DNA of 64,000 bases from Chloroflexota bacterium (GCA_002716405.1 PBBA01000002.1:1-64000); one strand, 5' to 3'; counted from the first letter of the stretch, positions 26,496 to 38,127 are shown. The notes: generated by a model from the sequence alone, not told the origin. Numbers and translations are program-made.

Positions 26496-26636
26496 AACAA
26501 ACTCCTAAAATTACAAAGGACATGATCGCAGATATATACACAAAAGTACAAGCGGCTAAGAGTATTAATCATTTAATTAATGCAATTCTTAGATTGATCA
26601 TGTAAATAAATCATTAGGAATACAAAAGTTATTTAT

Positions 26637-27875
26637 ATGAATTTTCTAAATTTAAACATTTCAACGCCAGTACTACTAATATCTCTGGCTCTTGCTGCCT
26701 GTCTCATGGGAGATGCAATGCTGTACGCAGTAATGCCTTCAAGTCCAGAAACTTGGGGGCTTTCAACATCAGCAATAGCATTAATGCTTTCAGTCAACAG
26801 ATTCATCCGCCTAGCTTCAAACCCCATGGCAGCCGTTCTATTCAGAAAATTTGGAAAACAAAGCATGCTGATTTTTGCCTTATTCTTATCTGTCTACGTC
26901 ACTATGATCTATGGCTGGAGTACTGCATTTTTTTTGCTAATCACCGCTAGAATTTTTTGGGGAATAGCTTTTTCCATTCTACGACTGGGAACACAAATTA
27001 CAGTTTTTGAAGAAACAGAAGAATTAAATAGAGGTTTCCAAATGGGTGCAAGCCTTGGGATTATGAGAATGGGTAATGTGTTCGGAGCAATTTTAGGTGC
27101 AATTTCAGTTCAACGTTTCGGACATCGAGCAACACTTACAGGATTCACAATTACAATTATTGCATCAAGTGTCCTTTGGTTTTTAAATATTCCCAAGTCA
27201 TCAAAGAAAGATATTGAAGAAAACCTTCCTCAAGAAAATGAAGATTCAGTGTTATCACAATTTGAAATAATATTTCGAGACAGGCAAGTGTTTCTCTTCC
27301 TAATAGCAAGTTTCTTAACAGGATTAATCTTCCCAGGATTAATGTGGTCTACTACAGGTTTTTACTTATTAGAGTCATTCGGTAATAACATCACTACACT
27401 AGGTATTAGTATCAGCGTAATTAGCTTGACTGGAGTAATGCTCGGAATGCAATGGAGTTTAGTAATGCCTGTTGCCCCTTTAGTAGGCAAAGCATCTGAT
27501 CGTCATGGTCGGGTAACGGTAATTGTATGTGGTCTTATAATAGGAATTGTCGGCTTAACTACTTTATCCATCTCCCCCACAATACTTCTTTCACTGTTAA
27601 GTATCTTTTTAGCATTTTTGGCTGGAGTGATTTTAGCTGTTGTCCTACCTACTACAATAGGAGAATTAGTAGAGCCATCTAAACGCGCCGCTGCTCTTAG
27701 TGTCTATGCAACTTGTGCTGATTTAGGAAGTGGTATTGGGCCAATAATCGGCTTGTCATTTGGAAGCCTCATCCTTCTAAAGGGAATTTTTATCTTCTCG
27801 GCATTCCTTTTAATGAGTACTGCAATTATTATTATTTTGGCTTTTCGCAATGTAAAATTTTTTTCTACTAACTAA
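26637..27875 (+). CDS. MFS transporter
   Basis: The 412-aa protein has twelve probable spans, starting right at the N-terminus (ISTPVLLISLALAACLMGDA). It has the loop 2-3 signature SNPMAAVLFRKFGKQSMLI and, in the second half, PLVGKASDRHGRVTVIV, the repeated MFS motif A. The central loop (about 190-215) is acidic. It belongs to the drug/metabolite MFS_1 branch. The substrate is unknown. It is divergent from the sulfurtransferase, with ilvC 60 bases downstream. Confidence 0.88.
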   Translation: MNFLNLNISTPVLLISLALAACLMGDAMLYAVMPSSPETWGLSTSAIALMLSVNRFIRLASNPMAAVLFRKFGKQSMLIFALFLSVYVTMIYGWSTAFFLLITARIFWGIAFSILRLGTQITVFEETEELNRGFQMGASLGIMRMGNVFGAILGAISVQRFGHRATLTGFTITIIASSVLWFLNIPKSSKKDIEENLPQENEDSVLSQFEIIFRDRQVFLFLIASFLTGLIFPGLMWSTTGFYLLESFGNNITTLGISISVISLTGVMLGMQWSLVMPVAPLVGKASDRHGRVTVIVCGLIIGIVGLTTLSISPTILLSLLSIFLAFLAGVILAVVLPTTIGELVEPSKRAAALSVYATCADLGSGIGPIIGLSFGSLILLKGIFIFSAFLLMSTAIIIILAFRNVKFFSTN

Positions 27876-27899
27876 GAATCGCCTTATTCAAAACCTTAA

Positions 27900-29417
<1,518 letters not shown>

Positions 29418-29419
29418 AA

Positions 29420-30346
29420 TTAAACGTTATATTCTGTAGCAATACTCTGAAGAACATCAAGGTTCGAAAGATTAGATTCGTTTTGAATGTCAGTAGTAAA
29501 TGGAGCCAGAATAAGATCTGTTACCCCTGCCTCAAAATATTGAGCAATCTGCTCTGCCAAACGTACTTCGTTACCCATCATAGCCACATCCGAAGGGCCT
29601 CCTGCCTCACCATAATCAAGTATTCTTCGATAATTCTCCAATCGGCCATAGTTTTGAAATTTCTCTCCAGCCACAATTTTTGCATTCTGGATATCATCAG
29701 TCACAGAAAATGGTACTCCAGCTACAACACGCAATTGCTCCCTTTGTGCATCAGCTGATGCTGTATTTAGTTTAGGAATCACATGTCGCCTAAGTGCCGT
29801 TAAACCTGCCATCCAAGTAATCGTTCCATCTGCGACTTCACCAGCAACTTTTAACATCATTGGGGCAAGTGCAGAAATCATAATAGGCATTGGAGTCGAA
29901 TCAATTAAATTAAAAGAACTTTCAATATTAAAAATATCACCTTGGTAATTTGTATGTCCTTGTGTTGTTAAATCACGAAGTATTTCAACATATTCTCTCG
30001 TATATAGCGCGGGGCGATCGTATTTAAGACCTAATCGTTCTGTATTTGGTCTATGTGACGGACCGATACCCAATATTAAACGATTAGATATTGCTGCATT
30101 AACAGTTGTAGCTTGTTGAGCTAAAACATTTGGATGTCTTGTATAGATAGGGATCACTCCAGTAGCCAACTCAATATTTTCGGTTTCTTTACCTGCAAGG
30201 GCTATCGTAGTCAAGACATCAGTTTCACCAGTTTGTGCAAACCAAAAGCTGTCAAAGCCTCTTTTTTCGGCATCAATTATCATTTTTATTTGATCGTGCA
30301 AATTCATTTTTGTTGGTAATGCACCCATAAATAGTCCAATTTTCAT
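29420..30346 (-). CDS. LLM-class flavin/F420-dependent oxidoreductase
   Basis: The 308-aa protein is a luciferase-like TIM barrel. It has KIGLFMGALP at the start, DAEKRGFDSFWFAQTGETD, IELATGVIPIYTRHPNVLAQQA and LILGIGPSHRP, all typical of the LLM F420 branch. Then come MPIMISALAPMMLKVAGEVADG and a C-terminal TDLILAPF. The substrate is unknown and F420 versus FMN cannot be told from sequence alone. It converges with ilvC, with 2 bases between the stops, and is transcribed towards it. Confidence 0.85.
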   Translation of the reverse strand: MKIGLFMGALPTKMNLHDQIKMIIDAEKRGFDSFWFAQTGETDVLTTIALAGKETENIELATGVIPIYTRHPNVLAQQATTVNAAISNRLILGIGPSHRPNTERLGLKYDRPALYTREYVEILRDLTTQGHTNYQGDIFNIESSFNLIDSTPMPIMISALAPMMLKVAGEVADGTITWMAGLTALRRHVIPKLNTASADAQREQLRVVAGVPFSVTDDIQNAKIVAGEKFQNYGRLENYRRILDYGEAGGPSDVAMMGNEVRLAEQIAQYFEAGVTDLILAPFTTDIQNESNLSNLDVLQSIATEYNV

Positions 30347-30433
30347 ATTTCTTCTTCCTAATTCTCCCAGTTACATTTTTTTATTTTAAAAATACCATTT
30401 CCACTGCCGTACTCTTTACGTAGACTTGTTTGT

Positions 30434-30523
30434 GGAGGAGTGCTCGAGTGGTTTAAGGGAACGGTCTTGAAAACCGTCGTGGCGCATGCGTCACCGTGGG
30501 TTCGAATCCCACCTCCTCCGCCA
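30434..30523 (+). tRNA. tRNA-Ser (anticodon UGA)
   Basis: Acceptor GGAGGAG (30434-30440) pairs with CTCCTCC (30513-30519). Then come discriminator G and an encoded CCA at 30521-30523. The anticodon stem-loop ACGGT-CTTGAAA-ACCGT gives UGA, reading UCN. The long variable arm (TGGCGCATGCGTCA) is of the serine class, and the T arm is GTGGGTTCGAATCCCAC. With A36 it would be a MiaA/MiaB substrate, and miaB is in this window. Confidence 0.96.
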
Positions 30524-30586
30524 TTCTATAAAATATGAGAGTGCAATTTCACCATCAAAAGTAAAAAATTATAAATTATATTAACT

Positions 30587-31828
30587 ATGGAAAAAGATCC
30601 TCAAGAAAAACCATTCGCACTTACCAGTGGTATAGCACCATTAAAAGATAGCCGTTTTCGATATCTCTGGGCGAGTAGTACATTTTTCTTTAGTGGTTAC
30701 TGGGCACAAACTGTTGTATTAGGGTGGTTAGCATTTGAAATTACAAATTCAGAATTTGCAGTAGCCAGTTTTACTGCAGCGCGTTTTTCTCCAATGCTCA
30801 TAGGGCCCATTGGAGGAATACTTGCAGATAGAATTGATCGTCTAAAGACCTTGAGAACTTCGATAATTATTACCTTAGTAATTGGCCTGGTAATTGCAGG
30901 AATATCTACATTTGGTCACTTGAATTATTGGCTAGTAGTTTTAGTGGGTTTTGTGGGTGGTTTGACACAAGCTCCGCTAATGCCTGTCCGTTTTACACTA
31001 ATGATGGATATCGTTGGTAAACAACATCTATCTAGCGCCAATGCGTTAAATATGGCTGCAATGTTTGGCAGTAGAATTATCGCACCTGCAGGTGCGGGAT
31101 GGATAATATCGTTGTGGGGACCCAGTTGGGCGTTATGGTACAGTGCAGCATGGTTCCTACCTGCTTGGCTATTCTTATTGTTCCCTATAACTGATATTAC
31201 TCGAATGACTAATCCAGTTAATGGGCGTCTAATATCTGATCTTATTGAAGGGTTTTCTATAGCCATCAATAATCGAGCAATTGGAGCGGTTTTACTTGCA
31301 ACAATTGCAGCTAATGTACTTGCATTTCCCATTCTTCAAGCATTTCTACCTGTGTTTGCAGAAGAGATCTTAAATGTTGGTGCATCAGGATTAGGTCTTC
31401 TTGTTTCAATGAATGGCATAGGTGCACTATTTGGTTGTTTATTGATTTCGATGATGGGTGATTTTTCTGGAAAAGGAAGACTTTATTTATCTGGAACAAC
31501 ATTATTTGGGTTACTATTAGCTATTTTTGGATATGTCGACCAAATGTCTTTAGCCATAATTATAATTTTCTTGGCAGGTATGGCAAGTTCAGGTTTCGGA
31601 GTCATGCAGAGTACTCTAATATTATTATTATCTCCAGAAGAGGCACGAGGGAGAGTCATGGGTGTATTAATGCTATCGATTGGGACACAACCGATAGCAC
31701 TACTAATTCAAGGAGTTTTAGCAAACACTTTCGGAGTCTCATACACTACTATTGCATGTGGAATACTTTTATCAATTTCCGTATTGTTGGTTGCATGGAG
31801 AAGTCCAGAACTTCGGAATGAAATCTAG
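30587..31828 (+). CDS. MFS transporter, MFS_3/EntS-like exporter
   Basis: The 413-aa protein has twelve probable spans. It begins LKDSRFRYLWASSTFFFSGYW, the opening of the MFS_3 group, has the loop motif GGILADRIDRLKTLRTS, and splits into two six-span halves around residue 205. It is the same branch as the protein at 13217-14482. The substrate is unknown. Penicillin acylase starts 14 bases later on the same strand, so they may form a two-gene unit exporting or detoxifying an amide (inference). Confidence 0.88.
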   Translation: MEKDPQEKPFALTSGIAPLKDSRFRYLWASSTFFFSGYWAQTVVLGWLAFEITNSEFAVASFTAARFSPMLIGPIGGILADRIDRLKTLRTSIIITLVIGLVIAGISTFGHLNYWLVVLVGFVGGLTQAPLMPVRFTLMMDIVGKQHLSSANALNMAAMFGSRIIAPAGAGWIISLWGPSWALWYSAAWFLPAWLFLLFPITDITRMTNPVNGRLISDLIEGFSIAINNRAIGAVLLATIAANVLAFPILQAFLPVFAEEILNVGASGLGLLVSMNGIGALFGCLLISMMGDFSGKGRLYLSGTTLFGLLLAIFGYVDQMSLAIIIIFLAGMASSGFGVMQSTLILLLSPEEARGRVMGVLMLSIGTQPIALLIQGVLANTFGVSYTTIACGILLSISVLLVAWRSPELRNEI

Positions 31829-31842
31829 TCTAAAGGAAATCT

Positions 31843-34155
31843 ATGAACTCAGTTAGAATAAACACGACAGATTGTTTAGCGGAACATTCAGGAAGAATAC
31901 CAGTTTCAAAAAAATTTCCTATCAATAACGATATTGAAATAATCAGAGACAAATGGGGGATACCACACATAAAAGCAACTTCATCATACGATGTGTTTTT
32001 TGCTCAAGGCTACTGCCTAGGACAAGATAGATTATGGCAATTAGAACTTTTCAGACATCTTGCATTAGGCAGAGCCTCAGAATTACTAGGAAAAGGTTTG
32101 ATCAATAGAGATCAACAAAATCGAAAGCTAGGGTTTGGTCGATACGCAGAAGTTGACTGGCAAGAACAAACTGAAATATCAAAAATGATACTCCAAGCAT
32201 ATGCTGATGGTATCAACGCCGCAGCATCAACAAATCCCATGCCTTATGAATTTCACATAATTGGAGAGCCAGATAGTCCGCATAAAATGTCCCCCTGGGA
32301 GCCTACTGATTCACTCGCAATATTAAAAATGGTTTCTGCAAATACACAATGGGCGAGTAAATTACAATATGGAAAAATTGCAAATACTCTTGGTGGGCGT
32401 GCAGTCGAAGCACTTATCCCAGATATTCCTTTTAACACTTCATTGATTACACCCGCAGGTACAAAATGGTTAGAGGAAATACATCCTTATGCTGTTGACT
32501 TTGAAATTGCAGGAGGAGAACCAGATGGGATAGTAGGTGCTGGTGGAGGCTCTAATTGCTGGGTGGTTGGAGGAAATAAAACAACCACCGGGAAACCATT
32601 AATCGCTGGTGACCCCCACCTTGCAATCAGTATCCCTGCACAATGGTATCTACTACACATGGAGTGTCCAGAATTTACCGCCGCAGGACCTTGTTCCCCT
32701 GGGTACCCAGGTCCAGTCTATTATGGCCACAACTCAAAAGTTGCATGGACAATGACACACGCACAAGGTGATCGATGGGACTTGTATCGAGAACTAATAG
32801 AATTTAAAAATACTAGCGATACCAATAATCAAACTCCACACTCACAATTTGAATCTACCTGGAAACCTCTTAAGAAATTTAACGAAGTATTCAAAATTAA
32901 AAATGATGAGCACCAAGAATTAGAAATCTGGGAAACACATCATGGTGTAATTATTAGTGGTGATCCGACTACAGACAAAGAAGTAATTGCTGCGAAATGG
33001 GAACTCGCGGAACCGACACATGATATGGACGCATTATGGAAAGTCTTAACATCAAAAAATAACAGCGATCTACAAGAAGCTTTACAAGAGTACGATTCAA
33101 TCAGTGGTAATTATTGTTTCGCTGATCAAAATGGTGATATTGCGTATCAATATGTAGGACGAATCCCAAATAGAACTGGCTGGTTAGTACCTGTCCCAGG
33201 ATGGGATGGGAAACACGAGTGGAATGGAATTATCCCGAAAAATGAATTGCCTGCTGAACAGAATCCGAATTTAGGGTATATCGTTACTGCAAATAATCGT
33301 ACAACTTCATCGGATTATCCTCATTATCTAAGTTTTTCTTCGACACGTTTTAGGGCAGATCGTCTAAATGAATTAATGGAAGCCATGGACACTTTCTCTA
33401 TTGAAAATATGGTGTCCTTACAAAGTGACATCATAAGTCTGGCACACTTGGAATTTGTACAACATGTAGTTGCGTCTACATTATCTGATCAACTCGCACA
33501 AAATTTACAAGCACGCCTAGTCAAATGGGATGGGAAAATGAACGCGAAAAGTTCAGAGGCAGTATTAGCCAATGAAGCACGTAATCAATTAGCAAAAGTG
33601 ACAGTAGAACAATATTTTAATTATGTTGAAGGTTTACCTCCTTTAGCACCAACTTCCCATAATGTCCTGCTAAGTGAAATGAATAAAGATAGCTCTTTAA
33701 TGCTAGGTCAATTCAATAATTGGGATACAGCAATTGAATTTGCATTACTAGATGCGTATAAAACTTTGTCGCAAAAACATGGTACTAATATTGACGACTG
33801 GCAATGGGGAAAAGAGCATAAAATTACTTGGAAACATAATTTGGGACGAGATCCAGAATTACAACCTATCTTCGACCTAAACCCGATAGAAATGGGTGGC
33901 GATCGTAATACTGTCTGGAATGTCGGTACACCTCTAGGAGCAACTGGAATGCATGGTGTTAGTTATCGACAAATTATCGACTTAGAAGATCTCAATGCTA
34001 CACTTGTAGTGATCCCACCAGGTAACAGTGGTCAGCCAGGATCTCCACACTATGCAGATCATATTAAAAACTGGGTAGAGGTAAAGTATAATCCGCTATT
34101 TATAAATTGGGACGATATTCAATCAAATAAAGTAAATGAGCTCTACTTAACTTAA
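31843..34155 (+). CDS. Penicillin acylase family Ntn-hydrolase
   Basis: The family cleaves amide bonds of acylated amines (penicillins, acyl-homoserine lactones, other amides) after self-processing to alpha and beta chains. In this 770-aa precursor the alpha part has IIRDKWGIPHIKA and FAQGYCLGQDRLWQLEL. The beta chain would begin at Ser237 in GAGGGSNCWVVGG, the autocatalytic nucleophile. The following ITGDPHL-like strand reads LIAGDPHLAI. No signal peptide is evident, although most family members are periplasmic. The substrate is unknown. Its 3' end overlaps the convergent ribokinase by 9 bases. Confidence 0.9.
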   Translation: MNSVRINTTDCLAEHSGRIPVSKKFPINNDIEIIRDKWGIPHIKATSSYDVFFAQGYCLGQDRLWQLELFRHLALGRASELLGKGLINRDQQNRKLGFGRYAEVDWQEQTEISKMILQAYADGINAAASTNPMPYEFHIIGEPDSPHKMSPWEPTDSLAILKMVSANTQWASKLQYGKIANTLGGRAVEALIPDIPFNTSLITPAGTKWLEEIHPYAVDFEIAGGEPDGIVGAGGGSNCWVVGGNKTTTGKPLIAGDPHLAISIPAQWYLLHMECPEFTAAGPCSPGYPGPVYYGHNSKVAWTMTHAQGDRWDLYRELIEFKNTSDTNNQTPHSQFESTWKPLKKFNEVFKIKNDEHQELEIWETHHGVIISGDPTTDKEVIAAKWELAEPTHDMDALWKVLTSKNNSDLQEALQEYDSISGNYCFADQNGDIAYQYVGRIPNRTGWLVPVPGWDGKHEWNGIIPKNELPAEQNPNLGYIVTANNRTTSSDYPHYLSFSSTRFRADRLNELMEAMDTFSIENMVSLQSDIISLAHLEFVQHVVASTLSDQLAQNLQARLVKWDGKMNAKSSEAVLANEARNQLAKVTVEQYFNYVEGLPPLAPTSHNVLLSEMNKDSSLMLGQFNNWDTAIEFALLDAYKTLSQKHGTNIDDWQWGKEHKITWKHNLGRDPELQPIFDLNPIEMGGDRNTVWNVGTPLGATGMHGVSYRQIIDLEDLNATLVVIPPGNSGQPGSPHYADHIKNWVEVKYNPLFINWDDIQSNKVNELYLT

Positions 34156-35070
34156 GAATATTTCAAGTTCTTGACGAGTGGGCATCGCTTCTTGTGCCCC
34201 GTGACGAGTGACACATAAAGCTCCTGTAGCATTACCTATCTTTACAGCTTCCAGTAGATCGAACCCAAGATTCAATGCGGCAGCCAGTCCACCATTAAAT
34301 GCATCTCCAGCACCAACAGTTGCAATAGGGTGCACGGGAAATGATGGAACTACCTGAGAAATAATCTCATTTTCAATCCAAGCGCCTAGTTCAGCCAAAG
34401 TTACTATTATAGTGCCTCCATATTTTTCATATAAAAACCTAGCTGCTTGATGAGCAGATTCGAAATCAGAAACATTAATACCGGTCATATCTTCAGCTTC
34501 ATGCTGGTTAGGTGTAATGATATTTGCCAATTCAAGAAGTCGATGTGTTTCTTTTCGACTCGGAGCAGGATCCAAAATAACAGTGGCACCCCGAGACCTT
34601 GCTTTAGCCATAGCAACTTCTGTAGCTTGAAGAGAAATTTCTTGTTGCACTAAAAAAATATCATCCTGAGAAATTTCTAAATTATCTATAGCGTTTAATG
34701 AATAAACTTCATCAACCAACATATTGGTACCATATACTGCATTAACGGAATTTTCACCGCTATCATCAATCAATATCATGGCAACACCAGATTGCCCACC
34801 CGGAACTGTGCCTAAAAAGTTGGTACTTACCCCTGTTGATTCAAGATATTCTCGTAGTTCTTTTGCATAACGATCGTCGCCTAAAAGACCTATCATATCT
34901 ACAGTATCCCTGTTAGATAAAATACGAGCAGCTGCTACAGCTTGATTCGCACCCTTACCTCCAGGGGTAACTGAAAAATTCTTGCCTTCTTTTGTTTCAC
35001 CACGACCAGCTATTGATTCTGTTTCAATAATAAAGTCAATATTGACACCACCAAGAACAATTATAGACAA
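34147..35070 (-). CDS. rbsK: Ribokinase (PfkB family)
   Basis: The 307-aa PfkB-fold sugar kinase has the N-terminal signature GGVNIDFIIETESI and PGGKGANQAVAAARI, TPNQHEAEDMTG, and the C-terminal TVGAGDAFNGGLAAAL with its catalytic Asp and anion hole. The FSVTPGGKGANQ pattern and the length favour ribokinase over fructokinase, but substrate prediction inside PfkB is uncertain. No ribose transporter adjoins it. The 5' region faces the sucC promoter divergently. Confidence 0.82.
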   Translation of the reverse strand: MSIIVLGGVNIDFIIETESIAGRGETKEGKNFSVTPGGKGANQAVAAARILSNRDTVDMIGLLGDDRYAKELREYLESTGVSTNFLGTVPGGQSGVAMILIDDSGENSVNAVYGTNMLVDEVYSLNAIDNLEISQDDIFLVQQEISLQATEVAMAKARSRGATVILDPAPSRKETHRLLELANIITPNQHEAEDMTGINVSDFESAHQAARFLYEKYGGTIIVTLAELGAWIENEIISQVVPSFPVHPIATVGAGDAFNGGLAAALNLGFDLLEAVKIGNATGALCVTRHGAQEAMPTRQELEIFLS

Positions 35071-35122
35071 AATAAATACCTGTCTCTTTTAAATTTTATT
35101 TGAAATTAATCTTACTACGCTC

Positions 35123-35150
35123 TTGAACCAAGTCTAGTCAGTGCTACGAT
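35123..35150 (+). promoter_or_regulatory. Candidate promoter of sucCD with extended -10
   Basis: TTGAAC at 35123-35128 and TACGAT at 35145-35150 are 16 bases apart, with TGC before the -10 (extended -10 type). It ends 50 bases before the sucC ATG. An upstream in-frame GTG at 35141 would fall inside this box, which supports the ATG at 35201. Confidence 0.55.
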
Positions 35151-35200
35151 GCCAACTGAACATATTAGTTTATTTTGTAACGAAAGAAGGGATTACCTCT

Positions 35201-36367
35201 ATGAAATTACATGAGTTCCAAGCAAAAGAACTTTTATCACAATATGGGATCCCCATTCCACAAGGAAAAGTAGCTTCAACCCCTGATCAAGTAGTAGATA
35301 TAGCCAACGAACTTGGTGGGAAAGTAGTTATCAAGGCTCAAGCACATACTGGAGGTAGAGGTAAAGGAGGAGGAGTTAAGATTGCTAATAGCATCGAAGA
35401 AGCTCGTCAAGCTGCCATAGATATAATCGGCATGCAATTAATCACCCATCAAACAGGTCCTGAAGGATTACCAGTACATTCAGTTCTTGTCGAAGAACAG
35501 ATTGAAATTGAACGCGAATTATACCTCAGTGTAGCTATTGACAACTCATCTGGAATGCCTATAGTTATCGCCTCTGCATCAGGTGGCATGGATATTGAAG
35601 AGGTCGCAGAAAATAACCCAGAGGCTATTCAAAATGAACTAGTGCACCCTGAGTGTGGTTTCCAAGCATTCCAAGGACGCACCATTGCATTTAAAACCGG
35701 ATTAGATGGAGATTTGCTACGACCAACTACAGAACTAATTAGCAATTTAGTTTCAGCGTTTGAAGACAACGACGGGACGATCGCTGAAATCAATCCTTTA
35801 GTGGTAACTAAAGATGGTCAATTAATTGCAGCTGATGCAAAATTTTCAACTGACGACAATGCCGACTTCCGACTAAAAGAATTAATTGAAAATCGTGATA
35901 CTTCACAAGAAGACCCACGTGAAGTAGAAGCACGTGAGTCAGGGATCGACAATTATGTAAAACTAGATGGGAATATTGGTTGTTTGGTAAATGGAGCCGG
36001 GTTAGCTATGGCCACCATGGATGCTATAAAGTTCGAAGGTGGAGATCCTGCCAATTTCTTAGATATTGGAACAGCTAATAGTGCTGATGCGGTAATAGCA
36101 GCATTGAAAATTATTTCTGAAGATCCTGATGTTGAGGCAGTATTAGTAAATATTTTTGGAGGTCTTGCAAGAACTGACATCATTGCTGACGGAGTCGTTC
36201 AAGCGAAAAGCATTGGACTTCTAAAACAACCCACCGTAATAAGACTAGCAGGAACTAACGTAGAGGAAGGATTACAGATTCTAGAAGATTCTGGACTCGG
36301 CCTAATTCGTGCAGATGGTTTTGCTGAAGCTGCACAAAAAGCAGTACAAGCTGTAAAAAATAATTGA
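35201..36367 (+). CDS. sucC: Succinate-CoA ligase (ADP-forming), beta subunit
   Basis: The beta subunit of the TCA-cycle enzyme that makes ATP/GTP from succinyl-CoA. From ATG 35201 the protein has 388 aa, exactly the usual length. It has the N-terminal ATP-grasp domain (MKLHEFQAKELLSQYGIPIP, KAQAHTGGRGKGGGVK) and the C-terminal CoA-ligase-like domain (LDGNIGCLVNGAGLAMATMD, LVNIFGGLARTDIIA). AAGGGA is 9 bases before the ATG. sucD follows after 21 bases. Confidence 0.97.
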   Translation: MKLHEFQAKELLSQYGIPIPQGKVASTPDQVVDIANELGGKVVIKAQAHTGGRGKGGGVKIANSIEEARQAAIDIIGMQLITHQTGPEGLPVHSVLVEEQIEIERELYLSVAIDNSSGMPIVIASASGGMDIEEVAENNPEAIQNELVHPECGFQAFQGRTIAFKTGLDGDLLRPTTELISNLVSAFEDNDGTIAEINPLVVTKDGQLIAADAKFSTDDNADFRLKELIENRDTSQEDPREVEARESGIDNYVKLDGNIGCLVNGAGLAMATMDAIKFEGGDPANFLDIGTANSADAVIAALKIISEDPDVEAVLVNIFGGLARTDIIADGVVQAKSIGLLKQPTVIRLAGTNVEEGLQILEDSGLGLIRADGFAEAAQKAVQAVKNN

Positions 36368-36388
36368 TCAGAGAATAAGGATTATCTT

Positions 36389-37270
36389 ATGGCAGTTCTA
36401 TTAAATGAAAATAGTCGTGTATTAATTCAAGGGTTCGGTGGCGCCGGGCAACGAGAAGCAGCCAATTCAATTGCTTTCGGGACAAATATAGTGTGTGGAG
36501 TAACTCCAGGTCGTGGTGGTCAGATAATGAACGATGTCCCTGTTTTGAATACTGTTCGCGAAGGAGTTGAGCAATATGATGCTAATGTTTCTTTAATTTT
36601 CGTTCCTGCACCGTTTGCTGCTGATGCTATTATCGAAGCTGCAGACGCAGGGATACCTACAGCAATTTGCATCACCGAAGGTATCCCTACACTGGACATG
36701 ATAAAAGTCAAAGCCTATCTCGAAAAATCAACTACAAAACTAATTGGTCCAAATTGTCCCGGAGTAATATCCGTTGCTGAACGAGCTCGTGCTGGGATAA
36801 TGCCTGTAGACGTTTATACTCCAGGTAATGTCGGAGTAATCTCAAGATCAGGGACTTTAGTCTACGAAAGTGTCGATCAACTAACCCGACTAGGTATTGG
36901 CCAAAGTTCTAGTGTTGGTGTCGGCGGAGATCCTATAATTGGAACTTCTCAACAAGAGGCATTAGCATTATTTGAGCAAGATTCTGAAACGGCAGCTGTA
37001 GTTTTAATCGGTGAAATTGGCGGTACAGCAGAACAAGAAGCCGCCGAATATATCTCAGAGATGAGCAAGCCAGTTGTAGCATTCATTGCAGGAGCTACGG
37101 CACCTCCCGGTAGAAGAATGGGACATGCAGGTGCAATCATTGCTGGTAAAGCAGGGACAGCAAATGCTAAGCAAACCGCCTTACGTAATGCAGGTGCAAC
37201 AGTTGTCGAGTCACCATCGCTGATTGGGGAGACAATGATGGAGGTCCTTCGTTCGGAAGGACTGACTTAA
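36389..37270 (+). CDS. sucD: Succinate-CoA ligase, alpha subunit
   Basis: Partner of SucC; carries the CoA-binding Rossmann domain and the phosphohistidine. The 293-aa protein has LIQGFGGAGQREAANS, VTPGRGG, GPNCPGVIS, and the active-site His loop MGHAGAIIAGKAGTA. The loop GxGGxGxR at the start here reads GFGGAGQR. The stop codon and that of the convergent dtd gene share the palindromic TTAA at 37267-37270. Confidence 0.97.
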   Translation: MAVLLNENSRVLIQGFGGAGQREAANSIAFGTNIVCGVTPGRGGQIMNDVPVLNTVREGVEQYDANVSLIFVPAPFAADAIIEAADAGIPTAICITEGIPTLDMIKVKAYLEKSTTKLIGPNCPGVISVAERARAGIMPVDVYTPGNVGVISRSGTLVYESVDQLTRLGIGQSSSVGVGGDPIIGTSQQEALALFEQDSETAAVVLIGEIGGTAEQEAAEYISEMSKPVVAFIAGATAPPGRRMGHAGAIIAGKAGTANAKQTALRNAGATVVESPSLIGETMMEVLRSEGLT

Positions 37271-37716
37271 CGATCTTTTGAATCGAGTATTAAAGTCACT
37301 GGACCATCATTACATGAATAAACTTTCATATGCGATTGAAATTTACCAATTTGCACCGTAATGCTATTGCAATTTTCTAATATCATCACTAATTCATCGA
37401 ACATTTTTTTAGCCTGTTCTGGTTTCGCAGCATCAAAATATGATGGTCGCCTACCGCGACTAGAATCTGCATACAATGTGAATTGCGGTACCACAAGAAT
37501 GGAACCAGAAATATCTTCCAATGAATAATGTGGAACATCATTCTCATTTGGAAAAATTCTAAGATTAATTATTTTTCTTACCATCCAATGTACGTCATCC
37601 AATAAATCAAAATGACCGACAGCAAGTAAAATTAATAGCCCTTTATCAATAGATCCAATTACTTTACCGTCAACTGTAACGCTTGCTTCATCGACTCTTT
37701 GAAGTATTGCGCGCAT
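37267..37716 (-). CDS. dtd: D-aminoacyl-tRNA deacylase
   Basis: The enzyme removes D-amino acids mischarged to tRNA. The start is taken at ATG 37716, giving MRAILQRVDEASVTVDG, the standard opening; a TTG at 37728 is also in frame. Other signatures are LLILLAVGHFD, the VPQFTLYADSSRGRRPSF-like loop (usual SQFTL, here PQFTL) and the Gly-cisPro motif DGPVTLIL. The length of 149 aa is normal. It overlaps neither fmdB nor sucD in its core and is translated just after the FmdB-like gene. Confidence 0.93.
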   Translation of the reverse strand: MRAILQRVDEASVTVDGKVIGSIDKGLLILLAVGHFDLLDDVHWMVRKIINLRIFPNENDVPHYSLEDISGSILVVPQFTLYADSSRGRRPSYFDAAKPEQAKKMFDELVMILENCNSITVQIGKFQSHMKVYSCNDGPVTLILDSKDR

Positions 37717-37724
37717 TGGAAATG

Positions 37725-37982
37725 TCAATCCTCAGTATGATGAGGTTTTTGAGGAGTATCTCCACTGTTTTTGCTTTTTGTAGAAGAATCTCGAGAATCA
37801 GTTACGTAAAATCCGTTACCACGAAAAGCTAAGGCAGGCGTCGATAACTGACGTTCACTTAAAGAACCGCATTTTGGACATAATGCTGGTTCATCACGTT
37901 CTCCTACTTTACGCACCAGTTCAAATTGTTTTCGACATCCACGTTTACTAGGAGTTAAACATCGATATTCATAAGTTGGCAT
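37725..37982 (-). CDS. FmdB-type zinc ribbon protein
   Basis: A small (85 aa) regulatory-like zinc ribbon. It begins MPTYEYRCLTPSKRGC and carries the second CxxC in LCPKCGS at about residue 36, a four-Cys zinc site. A polar tail of about 35 residues follows. FmdB-family proteins often occur alone, and their role is not settled. It is the first gene of a two-gene minus operon with dtd. Confidence 0.8.
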   Translation of the reverse strand: MPTYEYRCLTPSKRGCRKQFELVRKVGERDEPALCPKCGSLSERQLSTPALAFRGNGFYVTDSRDSSTKSKNSGDTPQKPHHTED

Positions 37983-38127
37983 ATCACACCTTCGATAAAA
38001 TTGTCTTTTGCAGTACTGATTATGATCACGTGATTTTTTGTATATTGCAAGATTTAGAAACTACTTTCTTAAACAGATAAGCGAAAATTTATATTTATTT
38101 TTCTAGCTCAAGAGCTCAATCAAGACT

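Noticed and set aside
26520..26601. Inverted ACATGATC / GATCATGT arms between sseA and the MFS gene
   Set aside because: Short arms and a long spacer in AT-rich DNA; no support beyond chance.
35141..35200. 20-residue N-terminal extension of sucC
   Set aside because: It overlaps the predicted promoter; homologues begin at MKLHEFQAKE.
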